Shown one piece after another: positions 32,549 through 41,591 of a DNA stretch of 64,000 bases. The notes under the pieces are model-generated. The model was given only the letters and a program-made list of their open reading frames with translations, searched no databases and was not told the DNA's origin. The DNA is taken from contig JAZKXT010000003.1 of the NCBI GenBank assembly GCA_045611765.1, positions 23,054 to 87,053 of the forward strand, written 5' to 3'. The stretch is from UMGS1649 sp045611765 (GTDB lineage: Bacteria; Bacillota; Clostridia; TANB77; CAG-465). Every line of letters starts with the position of its first letter. Within the stretch, counting starts at the first letter, position 1. A program made the translations under genes and the position numbers.

Positions 32549-32869
32549 CTAATTAGAACAAGGGCAATTGCTGCAACATCGGCTGCTTACGAACACTAAT
32601 ATTCTAAACGTGCCACTATCTATAGGTAGGTCGAAAGCATTAGTTGTACAATCGTTAACATCAAAGAAGAAATTCAAATCAAGCGTATCGTTTGTGAACG
32701 TTAATCTAACCATTGAGTTGCTAATCGCATAAATAGTTAAACTATAACCGTTTAACAAGTCGAATGTTGTATTATTGTTAACATTAGTAAATGTTTTATC
32801 TATATTTGTGGGTACTCCACTTTGGCATATTCTTTGCCTAATTGCCACCAAAAAACAAATGTTATCCAT
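32549..32869 (-). CDS. Hypothetical protein with Cys-rich C-terminus
   Basis: 106 aa, not recognised. The central part is beta-strand-like (NGYSLTIYAISNSMVRLTF, FRILVFVSS), and it ends in RCCSNCPCSN. The start is taken at ATG 32869 because GGAGTG lies 6 bases upstream; a longer frame to 32899 has no such site. It is first gene of a two-gene minus-strand unit. A crosslinked spore-surface role is plausible from composition alone. Confidence 0.5.
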   Translation of the reverse strand: MDNICFLVAIRQRICQSGVPTNIDKTFTNVNNNTTFDLLNGYSLTIYAISNSMVRLTFTNDTLDLNFFFDVNDCTTNAFDLPIDSGTFRILVFVSSRCCSNCPCSN

Positions 32870-33023
32870 AAAATCACTCCGATACAATATATTATGCAAT
32901 AAGGGTTATCCAAGTTAAAGAAAGAGAGATTATAAAATAGTAAAACTTTATATAAATTAATAAATAAGCTTGCATATTTAATTTTTTTGATATAAACTAT
33001 CTATAATACAAAGGAGAATAATA

Positions 33024-34496
33024 ATGAGAAAAACCAAGATAGTAGCAACTATAGGACCAAGTTCTGAAAGTGAAGAAATGTTAGAAAAATTAATAAAAGC
33101 GGGTGTAAACGTAGCGAGATTTAATATGTCTCATGGAACACACGAGGAACATTTGAAAAAAATAAATAAGGTTAAATTAATCAATGAAAGGCTTGGAACC
33201 AATGTGGCACTTATGTTAGACACCAAAGGACCAGAAATTAGATTGGGAGATTTTGAAAAAGATAAAGTGCTACTTGTTCAAGGAACAGAGTTTATACTTA
33301 CGACAGAACAAGTTTGTGGTACTGAAGACAAAGCAACGGTTACATATAACGAGATAACAAAAGATGTAAAAGTTGGAACGGCTATTTTGTTAGACGATGG
33401 TTTAATAGAATTACATGTAGAAAAAGTAAAAAAACATGAAGTTGTTTGTAGAGTAATGAATACAGGCACCATTAAATCTAAAAAAAGTGTAAATATTCCG
33501 GGAGTGAAATTATCTCTACCTTCTCTTACTGAAAGAGATAAACAAGATATTAAATTTGGTATAGAAAACGGAATAGATTTTGTTGCAGCTTCATTTGTAA
33601 GAAAAGTAGAAGATGTAAAAGCTTTAAGAGAGTACATGGATTACTTGGGTGGTACTTATGTAAAAATTATTGCTAAGATAGAAAACCAAGAGGGTATAGA
33701 TAACTTTGATGAAATATTGGAAGTAGTAGACGGAATAATGGTAGCAAGAGGGGATATGGGAGTCGAAGTAAACATCGAAGCACTACCTGCTATACAAAAA
33801 ATGATGATAAAAAAATCAATTGCTAGTGGTAAGATAGTTATAACTGCAACTCAAATGTTGGAGTCAATGGTAACTAATCCAAGACCAACAAGAGCAGAAG
33901 TGTCAGACGTAGCAAATGCTATCTATGATGGGACAGGCGCAATAATGCTATCTGCCGAATCTGCTTCGGGTAGGTACCCTGAAGAATGCGTTAAAATGAT
34001 GAACGATATTGCTACAACAACTGAGAACAATATAGACTATTGGAATAGATTTAAAAAACGTAATGTAGAGAAAATGGCAGCATATATAGAAAAACATGAG
34101 ACAAAACTAAATGCAACAGATAGATTCAGAAGAAAAATTAATTTTGCTGTATGTAGTAGTGCGTTATTTACAGAAGCAAAAGCAATAATTTCTATTTCAG
34201 ATAAAGGGAAAACACCGGCAGTACTGTCTAGTTATAGACCGGCTTGCCCAATATATGTATTTACGGCAAATGAAGAAACATATAAACAATTATCTTTAGA
34301 GTGGGGAATAAAAGCATTCTATTTCCCTAATGTTTATCAATTTGAGGAAATACTAAAACAAGGTGTGGAAGAATTAATTAAACAAGGTTTAATGCAAAAA
34401 GGAGACATAGCAATTTTAGGCGGTGGAACTACTAACGATCATGTATCTGAAAGTTACTTATCTACTCAAGCTATGGGGGCAGTAATTAGAATATAA
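33024..34496 (+). CDS. pyk: Pyruvate kinase
   Basis: Makes pyruvate and ATP from phosphoenolpyruvate. The N-terminus RKTKIVATIGPSSES and VARFNMSHG are the ADP/substrate loops, MLDTKGPEIR binds metal and phosphate, and KIENQEGIDNFDEIL carries catalytic Lys and Glu. VARGDMGVE and TATQMLESM follow. The C-terminal domain begins ~355 and ends at residue 490, so the extra PEP-utiliser-like domain found in some Bacillus enzymes is absent. Single gene with AAAGGAG. Confidence 0.96.
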   Translation: MRKTKIVATIGPSSESEEMLEKLIKAGVNVARFNMSHGTHEEHLKKINKVKLINERLGTNVALMLDTKGPEIRLGDFEKDKVLLVQGTEFILTTEQVCGTEDKATVTYNEITKDVKVGTAILLDDGLIELHVEKVKKHEVVCRVMNTGTIKSKKSVNIPGVKLSLPSLTERDKQDIKFGIENGIDFVAASFVRKVEDVKALREYMDYLGGTYVKIIAKIENQEGIDNFDEILEVVDGIMVARGDMGVEVNIEALPAIQKMMIKKSIASGKIVITATQMLESMVTNPRPTRAEVSDVANAIYDGTGAIMLSAESASGRYPEECVKMMNDIATTTENNIDYWNRFKKRNVEKMAAYIEKHETKLNATDRFRRKINFAVCSSALFTEAKAIISISDKGKTPAVLSSYRPACPIYVFTANEETYKQLSLEWGIKAFYFPNVYQFEEILKQGVEELIKQGLMQKGDIAILGGGTTNDHVSESYLSTQAMGAVIRI

Positions 34497-34514
34497 TAAA
34501 ATTTGTTAAAAACC

Positions 34515-34543
34515 TTGCAAATGAATAAAAAATATGTTAATAT
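34515..34543 (+). promoter_or_regulatory. Promoter of rpmB
   Basis: -35 TTGCAA (34515-34520), 17-bp spacer, -10 TAATAT (34538-34543). Confidence 0.5.
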
Positions 34544-34587
34544 TATATGTGTAAAATTTAGACTAGTATCAAGGGAGGGAACACAAA

Positions 34588-34773
34588 ATGGCAAAATGTG
34601 AAATATGCGCAAAAGAAGTTGCTTTTGGAAACAATGTAAGTCACTCAAACAGAAAGACTTCAAGAACATATAAACCAAATGTACAATCAGTTAAGGTAAA
34701 AGAAAACGGAACAGCTAAAACAATGAATGTTTGTACTAAATGTTTAAAATCAGGAAAAGTTGAAAGAGCATAA
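34588..34773 (+). CDS. rpmB: 50S ribosomal protein L28, zinc-binding form
   Basis: 61 aa. It starts MAKCEICAKE and contains NVCTKCLKSGKV, giving the two CxxC pairs of the zinc-binding (C+) L28 type. The central SHSNRKTSRTYKPNVQSVKV is the conserved rRNA-binding stretch. GGGAGGG lies upstream of the ATG. Monocistronic, between its own promoter and a perfect terminator. Confidence 0.95.
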   Translation: MAKCEICAKEVAFGNNVSHSNRKTSRTYKPNVQSVKVKENGTAKTMNVCTKCLKSGKVERA

Positions 34774-34800
34774 TTAAATAGTAATTAAAAGTGTTTAGAT

Positions 34801-34841
34801 AGTATTTAAGAGTAGTTTTGGCTACTCTTAAATACTTTTGT
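34801..34841. terminator. Bidirectional terminator after rpmB
   Basis: A perfect 15-bp stem (34801-34815 with 34822-34836), loop TTTTGG, then TTTTG. Its right arm includes the 3' end of the minus-strand gene at 34828. Confidence 0.85.
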
Positions 34842-35091
34842 TTTGTGTATTCGAATGTCTACTCATTCTATCTATATAGTCTTGAGACTTTATTTGGTAA
34901 TCCATGGCTTCATTTAAACATCTGTAGTAATAATATTGGTTTTCGTAAAATTCCTTTGGTGTCATTTTGCTTGCATTAGGATTGTTTGTAATATTGGGCG
35001 GCGGTGTAATATTGGGTGGAAAGTTAATACCAAATCCTCCGCCAAATCCACCAGGAAATCCATAAGGATTAAAAAAGAATCTATCTTCCAT
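34828..35091 (-). CDS. Gly/Pro/Asn-rich small protein, spore-coat-like
   Basis: 87 aa. The first half is low complexity (PYGFPGGFGGGFGINFPPNI, then TPPPNITNNPNASK). The second half is helical and Tyr-rich (MTPKEFYENQYYYYRCLNEA). Such composition is typical of spore-coat or spore-associated proteins, but no family is recognised. AGGAGT precedes the ATG. It lies downstream of ylbJ on the same strand, which fits a sporulation-stage role. Confidence 0.55.
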   Translation of the reverse strand: MEDRFFFNPYGFPGGFGGGFGINFPPNITPPPNITNNPNASKMTPKEFYENQYYYYRCLNEAMDYQIKSQDYIDRMSRHSNTQNKSI

Positions 35092-35174
35092 AAAAAATCA
35101 ACTCCTTATGAATAATATATTTAAAATCGATTCATAATATGATTACCTCATAAATTAAATGAGTATCCCCCTTT

Positions 35175-36278
35175 TTAGGCGACAGGTTTAGCTTGTCGCT
35201 TTTTTCTAGTCAAAAGTAAGAAAAGAATTAATATTAACAGCAAAACGTAGAGGTGAATTGGAAATACACTATAGCTCCATGTAAAACTATCAAGATTAAC
35301 AGATACTGACGTTGCGGGTATATATAGGTATTTTAATATTATATGCGTTATTATACAAGAGATTGCTCCTTGCAATAGTTTATATTTTAATAAAACTTTA
35401 AACTTAATTTTAGCCTTGAAAGCAAACGAAAATATTTGCATAATTATCATAAGCGAGCTAAAAGACAAAACAAATGAAGTAAATAATATTTTACTATTTA
35501 ATGAAATATTTAATAGTTGTATTTCATTTATTCCATTAGATATTTCGAATATACCAATAATAATAGCTTTAATGGTATTCTGCATATGTATGTTACTAAA
35601 TATAACAGTGGGAATTAAAGAAAATATAGTAGTATATGCAAATATATATGCAAGAGTCTTTATACTCCCCATAATACTATTAGATAACAGCTCAAATGGA
35701 GAAGATATTTTTACAAAACTATTTGAATTTATGTTTGTTTGTTGTATAATGTTATTGTTATATGAAGGACTTAAAATACTCCCTATAATTATTGCTGAAA
35801 GGTAATGACTTATAGCGAGAATAATCCCGATTTCTATACTTTGAAACATACCAAGTCCTATGGTTGCCAGTATATAGGCGGGGTTGGCATTACTAGTAAA
35901 TACGATTAATTTAGTGGCTAGTTTCTCATCAATTTTGTTCTCGTGATACATTTTTGAAATGCATTTTGCAGCGTTAGGATAGCCTAATAACAAGCCTACT
36001 ATTACAATTGATGTGGTATACCTTGGTATGCGGAAAAATATGGACAAAAGTTTACTTACTCCGTAAGACAAGTCGTATATTTTGTTGGAATTCATAAGTA
36101 ATTCTGTAATTAACAGATATGGAAAAAGCGAAGGTACCAGCTTGAATAGAAACATATTAATACTTCCGCTAATTGATGTTACTAGTATTTTAGAGTTTGA
36201 GAGCAAGAAGAATATAGCGAAAAATATTAATATATTTATAATTTGTTTTTTGTATTTAAAATAAAAAGTGAAATTCAT
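35175..36278 (-). CDS. ylbJ: Sporulation integral membrane protein YlbJ
   Basis: 367 aa with about eight membrane helices and the nucleoside-recognition (Gate) fold of YlbJ/SpoIIM-like sporulation proteins. Family features: LFKLVPSLFPYLLITELL, GYPNAAKCISKMYHENKID, TSNANPAYILATIGLGMF and a second Gate repeat around LSNSIMGSIKTL. In B. subtilis YlbJ is expressed under sigma-E and is needed for mature, heat-resistant spores. Start ATG 36278 has AGAGG at 8 bases; a longer frame upstream to 36368 overlaps the divergent methyltransferase. Confidence 0.85.
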   Translation of the reverse strand: MNFTFYFKYKKQIINILIFFAIFFLLSNSKILVTSISGSINMFLFKLVPSLFPYLLITELLMNSNKIYDLSYGVSKLLSIFFRIPRYTTSIVIVGLLLGYPNAAKCISKMYHENKIDEKLATKLIVFTSNANPAYILATIGLGMFQSIEIGIILAISHYLSAIIIGSILSPSYNNNIIQQTNINSNSFVKISSPFELLSNSIMGSIKTLAYIFAYTTIFSLIPTVIFSNIHMQNTIKAIIIGIFEISNGINEIQLLNISLNSKILFTSFVLSFSSLMIIMQIFSFAFKAKIKFKVLLKYKLLQGAISCIITHIILKYLYIPATSVSVNLDSFTWSYSVFPIHLYVLLLILILFLLLTRKKRQAKPVA

Positions 36279-36319
36279 ATAATAACCTCTATAAATTTTA
36301 CTTAAAAGGAGAATAATAT

Positions 36320-37210
36320 ATGCAGGTGATAGAAAACTTTGAAGATATAAAATTATTGGATATGGCAAATGGTGAAAAACTAGAAAGATGGGGCAAGTAT
36401 CTTCTTATAAGGCCGGATCCACAAATAATTTGGTCAAATAAAATAAATCCGAAACTATGGGAAAAAGCGGATGCAAGATATATACGTAGCAAAACTGGTG
36501 GTGGACATTGGGAAGTTAAAACAAAGCTTCCAGATAGTTGGCAAGTTTCGTTTGAAGATTTAGTATTCAATATAAAGCCGATGGGGTTTAAGCATACAGG
36601 ACTATTTCCAGAACAAGCAGTAAACTGGAAATATATGATGGAAAAAATAAAGAACAGAAAGCGTGATGGTCAAGAGACAAAAGTGCTAAATCTTTTTGCA
36701 TATACTGGCGGAGCAACGGTTGCTTGTCTTGCAGCAGGAGCAAGTGTATGCCATGTAGATTCTTCTAAAGGAATGGTAGCGTGGGCGAAGGAAAATGTGA
36801 CGAGCACCGGCCTTAAAGACAGACCAGTAAGATATATAGTAGATGATGTTATAAAATTTGTTAGTAGAGAAATAAAGAGGGGCAATAAATACGATGCTAT
36901 TGTTATGGACCCACCAAGCTATGGAAGAGGTGCAAATGGTGAGGTTTGGAGCATTGAAAAGGATTTGGAAAATTTATTAAAATTATGTGTAAAATTACTT
37001 TCGGATAATCCAGCTTTTGTTGTTATAAATACATATACAGGTGGTTTGTCGGGAACAGTAATACAAAACTTGCTAAGAATGAAATTAGAAGATGAAAGAA
37101 AAGATTTAATAAATAAAGGTCGCTTTGTAACAAATGAAATTGGCCTTAAAATGGAAAATTCAGATGTAATACTTCCTTGTGGTATTACAACTAAGTGGGA
37201 AGAGGTGTAG
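36320..37210 (+). CDS. Class I SAM-dependent methyltransferase, RlmI/RlmK-like
   Basis: 296 aa. Rossmann-fold motif I is VLNLFAYTGGATVACLAAGA (~128-147), and motif IV MDPPSYGRG is the DPPS/Y signature of RlmI/RlmK(L)-type rRNA methyltransferases. The PUA domain of RlmI is missing; the N-terminal ~110 residues are of the SAM-hydrolase-free RlmK-like type. Likely substrate is an rRNA base, unproven. AAGGAG precedes the ATG. It is divergent from ylbJ and overlaps the GH3 gene region closely (2-base gap). Confidence 0.75.
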   Translation: MQVIENFEDIKLLDMANGEKLERWGKYLLIRPDPQIIWSNKINPKLWEKADARYIRSKTGGGHWEVKTKLPDSWQVSFEDLVFNIKPMGFKHTGLFPEQAVNWKYMMEKIKNRKRDGQETKVLNLFAYTGGATVACLAAGASVCHVDSSKGMVAWAKENVTSTGLKDRPVRYIVDDVIKFVSREIKRGNKYDAIVMDPPSYGRGANGEVWSIEKDLENLLKLCVKLLSDNPAFVVINTYTGGLSGTVIQNLLRMKLEDERKDLINKGRFVTNEIGLKMENSDVILPCGITTKWEEV

Positions 37211-37212
37211 AT

Positions 37213-38304
37213 ATGAGTAAATCTGTAGGAAATTTGTCATTAATAGAAAAAGTGGGACAGATGTTTATAATAGGACTAGATGGATATGAAGCAGATGAAA
37301 CTGTTATGGAATTGATACAGAAATATAAGGTGGGGGGATTTATAATAGACGAACATAATGTGCAAAGCGCAGAGCAACTGCTTAGACTTGTAAATTCGCT
37401 CAAGACTATGAATGCTGGAAATATAGTGCCACTAATTATAGCAGCAGCTCAAGAAAACGGAAGGGCTAATATGTTGCCTAGCGAAATAAGAAAGTTGCCT
37501 GCAATTAAATATGTATCTGACACACAAGATAAAAATCTTATTTATCAAACGGCAAACCTTACAGGAAGATTGCTTAGCGCGTTTGGGTTTAATATGAATT
37601 TTTGGCCTGTGTTAGATTTAGGCGGAAAGGTAGAAGGCCGTGAATTATCTGACAGATGTATTAGCAATAGTTTAACGCTCACAACTAGTTATAGCACTCA
37701 AATGGTAGAAGGCTTAAAAGAAGCAAATCTTATAACAGTACCTAAATACTTCCCTGGACACAACACTACTAAAAATAGAGGAAGCAATTTGGTTATTCCA
37801 TTTACTACAAGATCCATATCAAAACTTGAGCAAGCGGATTTAGTGCCATTTAAATCTGCAATAGAACAAGGTGTTCCAGCTATGCTTGTTGGACATATAA
37901 ATATGGCCAAACTCAACTTGTTTGCACCGGCAAGCATGTCAAGTAAAGTAGTTAACAAACTATTAAAAGGTAGATACGGATTTAAAGGATTAGTAATTTC
38001 AGATAATATCTCTTCTATGTGTGTAGATATACAATATGGAGCTAAGGGATGTGCAAGACGTGCAATTTTAGCAGGTTGCGATATGGTGATTATGAAAGAT
38101 ATAAAAAAAGCAAAATCTGTTTTAGACGATATTTCTAAACAGATACAAAATGACAATATTACGTCTCAGGAGATTGACTTGAGAGTTCAAAAGATATTGG
38201 ATGTGAAAGAAAAATTTAATTTAAATGACGAGGAGATTTCAGAAATAGAAGTTAAAAAATTGAATGATGAGATAGATTCGTTAATAGAAAGAATAAGAAA
38301 ATAA
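37213..38304 (+). CDS. Glycoside hydrolase family 3-like protein with altered active site
   Basis: 363 aa, a GH3 N-terminal TIM barrel related to NagZ beta-N-acetylhexosaminidases: SLIEKVGQMFIIGLDG, GFNMNFWPVLDLGG, YFPGHNTTKN, GFKGLVISDN. Key catalytic features deviate. The substrate motif DQEGG reads AQENG, KHFPGHGDTxxDSH reads KYFPGHNTTKNRGS (losing the His of the Asp-His dyad), and the Asp in VISD is kept. It may be a non-hydrolytic or re-specialised member. ATG 37213 follows AGAGG. It lies just upstream of the spoIIIA operon but is separated from it by a terminator. Confidence 0.75.
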   Translation: MSKSVGNLSLIEKVGQMFIIGLDGYEADETVMELIQKYKVGGFIIDEHNVQSAEQLLRLVNSLKTMNAGNIVPLIIAAAQENGRANMLPSEIRKLPAIKYVSDTQDKNLIYQTANLTGRLLSAFGFNMNFWPVLDLGGKVEGRELSDRCISNSLTLTTSYSTQMVEGLKEANLITVPKYFPGHNTTKNRGSNLVIPFTTRSISKLEQADLVPFKSAIEQGVPAMLVGHINMAKLNLFAPASMSSKVVNKLLKGRYGFKGLVISDNISSMCVDIQYGAKGCARRAILAGCDMVIMKDIKKAKSVLDDISKQIQNDNITSQEIDLRVQKILDVKEKFNLNDEEISEIEVKKLNDEIDSLIERIRK

Positions 38305-38326
38305 TAAAATGACAATAAAATTCAGA

Positions 38327-38360
38327 AGAAGTTTACACTAAATGTGTGGACTTCTTTTTT
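38327..38360 (+). terminator. Terminator before the spoIIIA operon
   Basis: A 12-bp stem with G-T pairs (38327-38338 with 38344-38355) and a T-run. Confidence 0.75.
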
Positions 38361-38450
38361 CGACTAATACATATAAAAGTTTTAGAGTATGGATCTAAAA
38401 TATTACAATATTCTTATGGCTTGTATTGTATAGTTATGGTGGTGATTGAA

Positions 38451-39341
38451 GTGATAGACTGTGTTACAAAAATTTTACCCAACGAAATAAAAGAAGCTAT
38501 AGAAAAGTTAGAAAATAAAGAGGGGATAACGGAGATAAGACTTAGAGTGGGTGAAAATGCAAGAGTATATATCGGTAAGCATGAAAAGGAGCTAAGTGTT
38601 AATATTTCAAAACAAAATCTAATAAAAATATTGAGTAATATTTCTTCAAACAGTATTTACTCTGTTCAAAATGATATAAATAAAGGCTTTGTTACAATTG
38701 AAGGTGGCAATAGAATAGGCATAGCGGGAGAAATAGTTGCAGTGGACGGACGAATTAAGAACGTTAAGGAAATAAGCTCAATGAATATTCGTGTATCCAA
38801 AGAATTTATAGGTGTTTCAAACTCCGTTATGGACAAAATTATTCAAGATGGAATTGTTAGAAATACAATAATTGTTTCTCCGCCAGGTTTGGGTAAAACC
38901 ACGCTCTTAAGAGATATAATACGAAATTTAAGCGAGACGGGATATAACGTAACCATAATAGACGAAAGAGGAGAAATTGCAGCTATGCATGATGGCAAAC
39001 CTTCTCTTAACATTGGCGCTAGGAGTGATGTAATATCTTTTGTAGAAAAATCTATAGGCATGCAAATGGCAGTAAGAAGCCTTGCACCAGATGTTGTTTG
39101 TACTGATGAAATAGGAAATGAACAAGATATAGAGGCAATTAAATATCTTTGTAAAAGTGGGGTTTCGTTTATAACAACCATTCATGGCAAATGTCTAGAG
39201 GATATAAAACGAGGGGCGATAAAAGAAATCATAGATGAATGTTACTTGGACAACGTAATTGTTCTATCTAAGAAACTCGGGATTGGAAGTATAGAGAAAA
39301 TATACGCAAATTTAAATGTGAAGGAGAAAATTAAATGTTAG
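38451..39341 (+). CDS. spoIIIAA: Stage III sporulation protein AA (ATPase)
   Basis: Secretion-ATPase-like motor of the SpoIIIA-SpoIIQ channel ('feeding tube') linking mother cell and forespore. Walker A is SPPGLGKTTLLRD, followed by IIDERGEIA and CTDEIGNEQD (Walker B). GTG 38451 is taken as the start (GGTGGTGA 5 bases upstream, and N-terminus then matches the family with VTKILPNEI). ATG 38436 is an alternative. First gene of a complete eight-gene spoIIIA operon; the mother-cell promoter was not identified. Confidence 0.93.
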   Translation: MIDCVTKILPNEIKEAIEKLENKEGITEIRLRVGENARVYIGKHEKELSVNISKQNLIKILSNISSNSIYSVQNDINKGFVTIEGGNRIGIAGEIVAVDGRIKNVKEISSMNIRVSKEFIGVSNSVMDKIIQDGIVRNTIIVSPPGLGKTTLLRDIIRNLSETGYNVTIIDERGEIAAMHDGKPSLNIGARSDVISFVEKSIGMQMAVRSLAPDVVCTDEIGNEQDIEAIKYLCKSGVSFITTIHGKCLEDIKRGAIKEIIDECYLDNVIVLSKKLGIGSIEKIYANLNVKEKIKC

Positions 39342-39844
39342 TTATAAAAGTATTAATTGCATTAGCAATAGTTGCTATTTGTACAGCGCTAGGTATTATT
39401 AAATCAAAAAGGTATGAAAGTAGGGAGCATATTATAAGGGAAGCTATTATGCTTTTTGAAGGCGTTAAAAATGAAATATCTTATGCTTTGACCCCAATAC
39501 CAAATGCAATTGAGTCAGTAAGACATAATATGATAACGCCACTTAAAGAAACTATGGGAGCAGTAAGCTATGAGCTTCTACAGTACAATGCCTCAAGTGA
39601 GAAAATCACAAATGAAATAGCCAAATTAAAAGAACTCACAGCCTATGACATACAAACAATTTCAAACGGAATAATATCTTTAGGTAAGACAGATGTAGAT
39701 GGTCAAATGGGAGTAATTAATATGACAAATGTAACACTACAAAGTCAACTAGAAGATTCTATTGAGGCAAAAAAGAAAAATTCTAAATTATATAAAACAG
39801 TGGGGCTTGCAACAGGTCTTATGATAGCAATAGTGTTTATTTAG
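39335..39844 (+). CDS. spoIIIAB: Stage III sporulation protein AB
   Basis: 169 aa with an N-terminal membrane helix, a cytosolic helical domain and a C-terminal helix (LYKTVGLATGLMIAIVFI). It resembles type II secretion GspF-like components. Signature: IIKSKRYESREHIIREA followed by FEGVKNEISYALTPIPNAI. It overlaps the end of spoIIIAA by 7 bases. Confidence 0.9.
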   Translation: MLVIKVLIALAIVAICTALGIIKSKRYESREHIIREAIMLFEGVKNEISYALTPIPNAIESVRHNMITPLKETMGAVSYELLQYNASSEKITNEIAKLKELTAYDIQTISNGIISLGKTDVDGQMGVINMTNVTLQSQLEDSIEAKKKNSKLYKTVGLATGLMIAIVFI

Positions 39845-39856
39845 TTGGAGGTATGT

Positions 39857-40051
39857 ATGAGTGTAGATTTATTACTAAAGATAGCAGGGCTTGGAATACT
39901 TGTGGCAGTATTAAATCAAGTGTTGTCTAAAGCTGGACGTGACGACCAAGCAATGATGGTAACTATAACAGGACTTGTAATTGTGCTTATGATAGTTGCA
40001 AAAGAAATAAGTTCGCTTTTTGCAAGTGTAAAAACAATGTTTGGGCTATAG
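39857..40051 (+). CDS. spoIIIAC: Stage III sporulation protein AC
   Basis: 64-aa protein with two membrane helices (LLLKIAGLGILVAVLNQVL and MVTITGLVIVLMIVAKEI) separated by the conserved GRDDQAM loop. ATG 39857 follows GGAGG; a TTG 12 bases earlier in frame is less likely. Confidence 0.92.
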   Translation: MSVDLLLKIAGLGILVAVLNQVLSKAGRDDQAMMVTITGLVIVLMIVAKEISSLFASVKTMFGL

Positions 40052-40060
40052 TGAGGAAAT

Positions 40061-40447
40061 ATGGATATATATAAAATAGTGGCGCTCAGTATAGTGGCAG
40101 TACTTTTAATAACAATACTTAAGTCGGTAAAAAAAGAAGATTTTGCTGTAATTATAACTATAATTACGGCTGTAATATTATTCGCACTTGTTCTTGTAAA
40201 ATTGGAAAGTATAACGTCTCTTCTAGAAAGTTTAGTACAAAAATCTGGAATAAATAAAGAATATCTAACACTTTTGCTGAAGGTAACCGGTATATCTTAT
40301 GTAATTGAGCTTGCAACCAATATATGTAAAGACACTGGTAATACTGCTATAGCCTCTAAAGTTGAAATGCTTGGTAAGATATCTATTGTAATAATTACAA
40401 TACCGGTTTTAACATCTGTTATTTCCACAATACATAATATTTTATAG
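40061..40447 (+). CDS. spoIIIAD: Stage III sporulation protein AD
   Basis: 128 aa, four hydrophobic segments, membrane component of the mother-cell side of the channel. The pattern SVKKEDFAVIITIITAVILF and GINKEYLTLLLKVTGISYV, then FCKDxxN-like ICKDTGNTAIASKVEMLGKI, is typical of SpoIIIAD. Confidence 0.92.
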   Translation: MDIYKIVALSIVAVLLITILKSVKKEDFAVIITIITAVILFALVLVKLESITSLLESLVQKSGINKEYLTLLLKVTGISYVIELATNICKDTGNTAIASKVEMLGKISIVIITIPVLTSVISTIHNIL

Positions 40448-40454
40448 GTGTACT

Positions 40455-41591
40455 ATGACAAAACTAAAGAAAATACTAATAATTTTTATAGCGTGTATAC
40501 TTTGTGATACAACATTTAGCAGTATATATGCAGTGACTGTAAATAATATAGCTGATGAATTAGATATGAATGGATTAATAGATACTTTAAAAGAATATAC
40601 ATACAATGAAATAGATATGGAAGAAATGGCAGGAGACTTAATAGCTGGGAGGGGAATAGACTACGGAATTATTGGCAATTTTGTTATAAAGAAGTTGTTT
40701 GGCGAGATAAGTCTAGTACTCAAAACGGCAATCTCAATACTAATTGTCATAATTCTCATGGCTATAATTAAAGGAATAGAACTTGAAAAAGATAGCACGG
40801 TATCAAAAGTCACAACGCTTGTGGGATTCCTTGTAATTGTAACAATGATGCTTAATTCCTACTTTACAATAGTAAAAGTATTTGCCGATACTGTAGAAGC
40901 AATCACAGGGATTATGGAAATAGTGTCTCCATTCATGTTAGCCGTATTAATTGCGACAGGAGAGATTACAACCAGCGGAATAATTGGTCCGATACTATTG
41001 TTTATAACGAGCCTTATAGGGGTTGTTGTTACAAATATAATATTACCACTTTTAAGCGCTTCATTGGTGTTTAAAATAATATCCAATATGTCTGATGAAA
41101 TTAATGTGGATAAACTGTCTAAAATGTTTTCTTCTACTGCTATGTGGACTATAGGTATTATATTTACAGCTTTTTTAGGCATAATGGAACTCGAGGGGAG
41201 TATTACAACAAGTATAGATGAAGTTGCGGTAAAAACGACACAAGCGGCTGTATCTAATTTGGTGCCAGTTGTGGGCAAATTCGTTTCAGACAGTTTGGAA
41301 GTTGTAATGGGAGCATCACAAATCATTGGCAAGACAGTTGGAGTAATTGGAATAGTTACGGTAATAATTGCAGCTTTAATTCCGGCTATAAAAATACTGT
41401 TATGTAGTTTTATATATTATTTGCTTTCGGCTATTTCCGAGTTGTTAAATACAGATAATAAAATTACAGAGTTGTGTTTGGGGATGTCCAAACAGCATAA
41501 AACACTTTTAGGCATACTTATAGGGGTTATAATTACATTTATAATAGGAATAGGTGTTGTAATAAATTTAATGGGAAAGGTGGCATCTTAA
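40455..41591 (+). CDS. spoIIIAE: Stage III sporulation protein AE
   Basis: 378 aa with an N-terminal signal sequence (KKILIIFIACILCDTTFS) and about seven further membrane helices. Polytopic core of the SpoIIIA channel, transporter-like. The conserved segment around MWTIGIIFTAFLGIMELEGS is present. It ends directly at the ATG of spoIIIAF. Confidence 0.93.
   Translation: MTKLKKILIIFIACILCDTTFSSIYAVTVNNIADELDMNGLIDTLKEYTYNEIDMEEMAGDLIAGRGIDYGIIGNFVIKKLFGEISLVLKTAISILIVIILMAIIKGIELEKDSTVSKVTTLVGFLVIVTMMLNSYFTIVKVFADTVEAITGIMEIVSPFMLAVLIATGEITTSGIIGPILLFITSLIGVVVTNIILPLLSASLVFKIISNMSDEINVDKLSKMFSSTAMWTIGIIFTAFLGIMELEGSITTSIDEVAVKTTQAAVSNLVPVVGKFVSDSLEVVMGASQIIGKTVGVIGIVTVIIAALIPAIKILLCSFIYYLLSAISELLNTDNKITELCLGMSKQHKTLLGILIGVIITFIIGIGVVINLMGKVAS

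Noticed and set aside
35416..35805. 129-codon ORF on the + strand opposite ylbJ
   Set aside because: Fully antisense to a clear membrane protein gene; no ribosome site or family features.
40859..41332. 157-codon minus-strand ORF within spoIIIAE
   Set aside because: Antisense shadow of a hydrophobic gene; no ribosome site.
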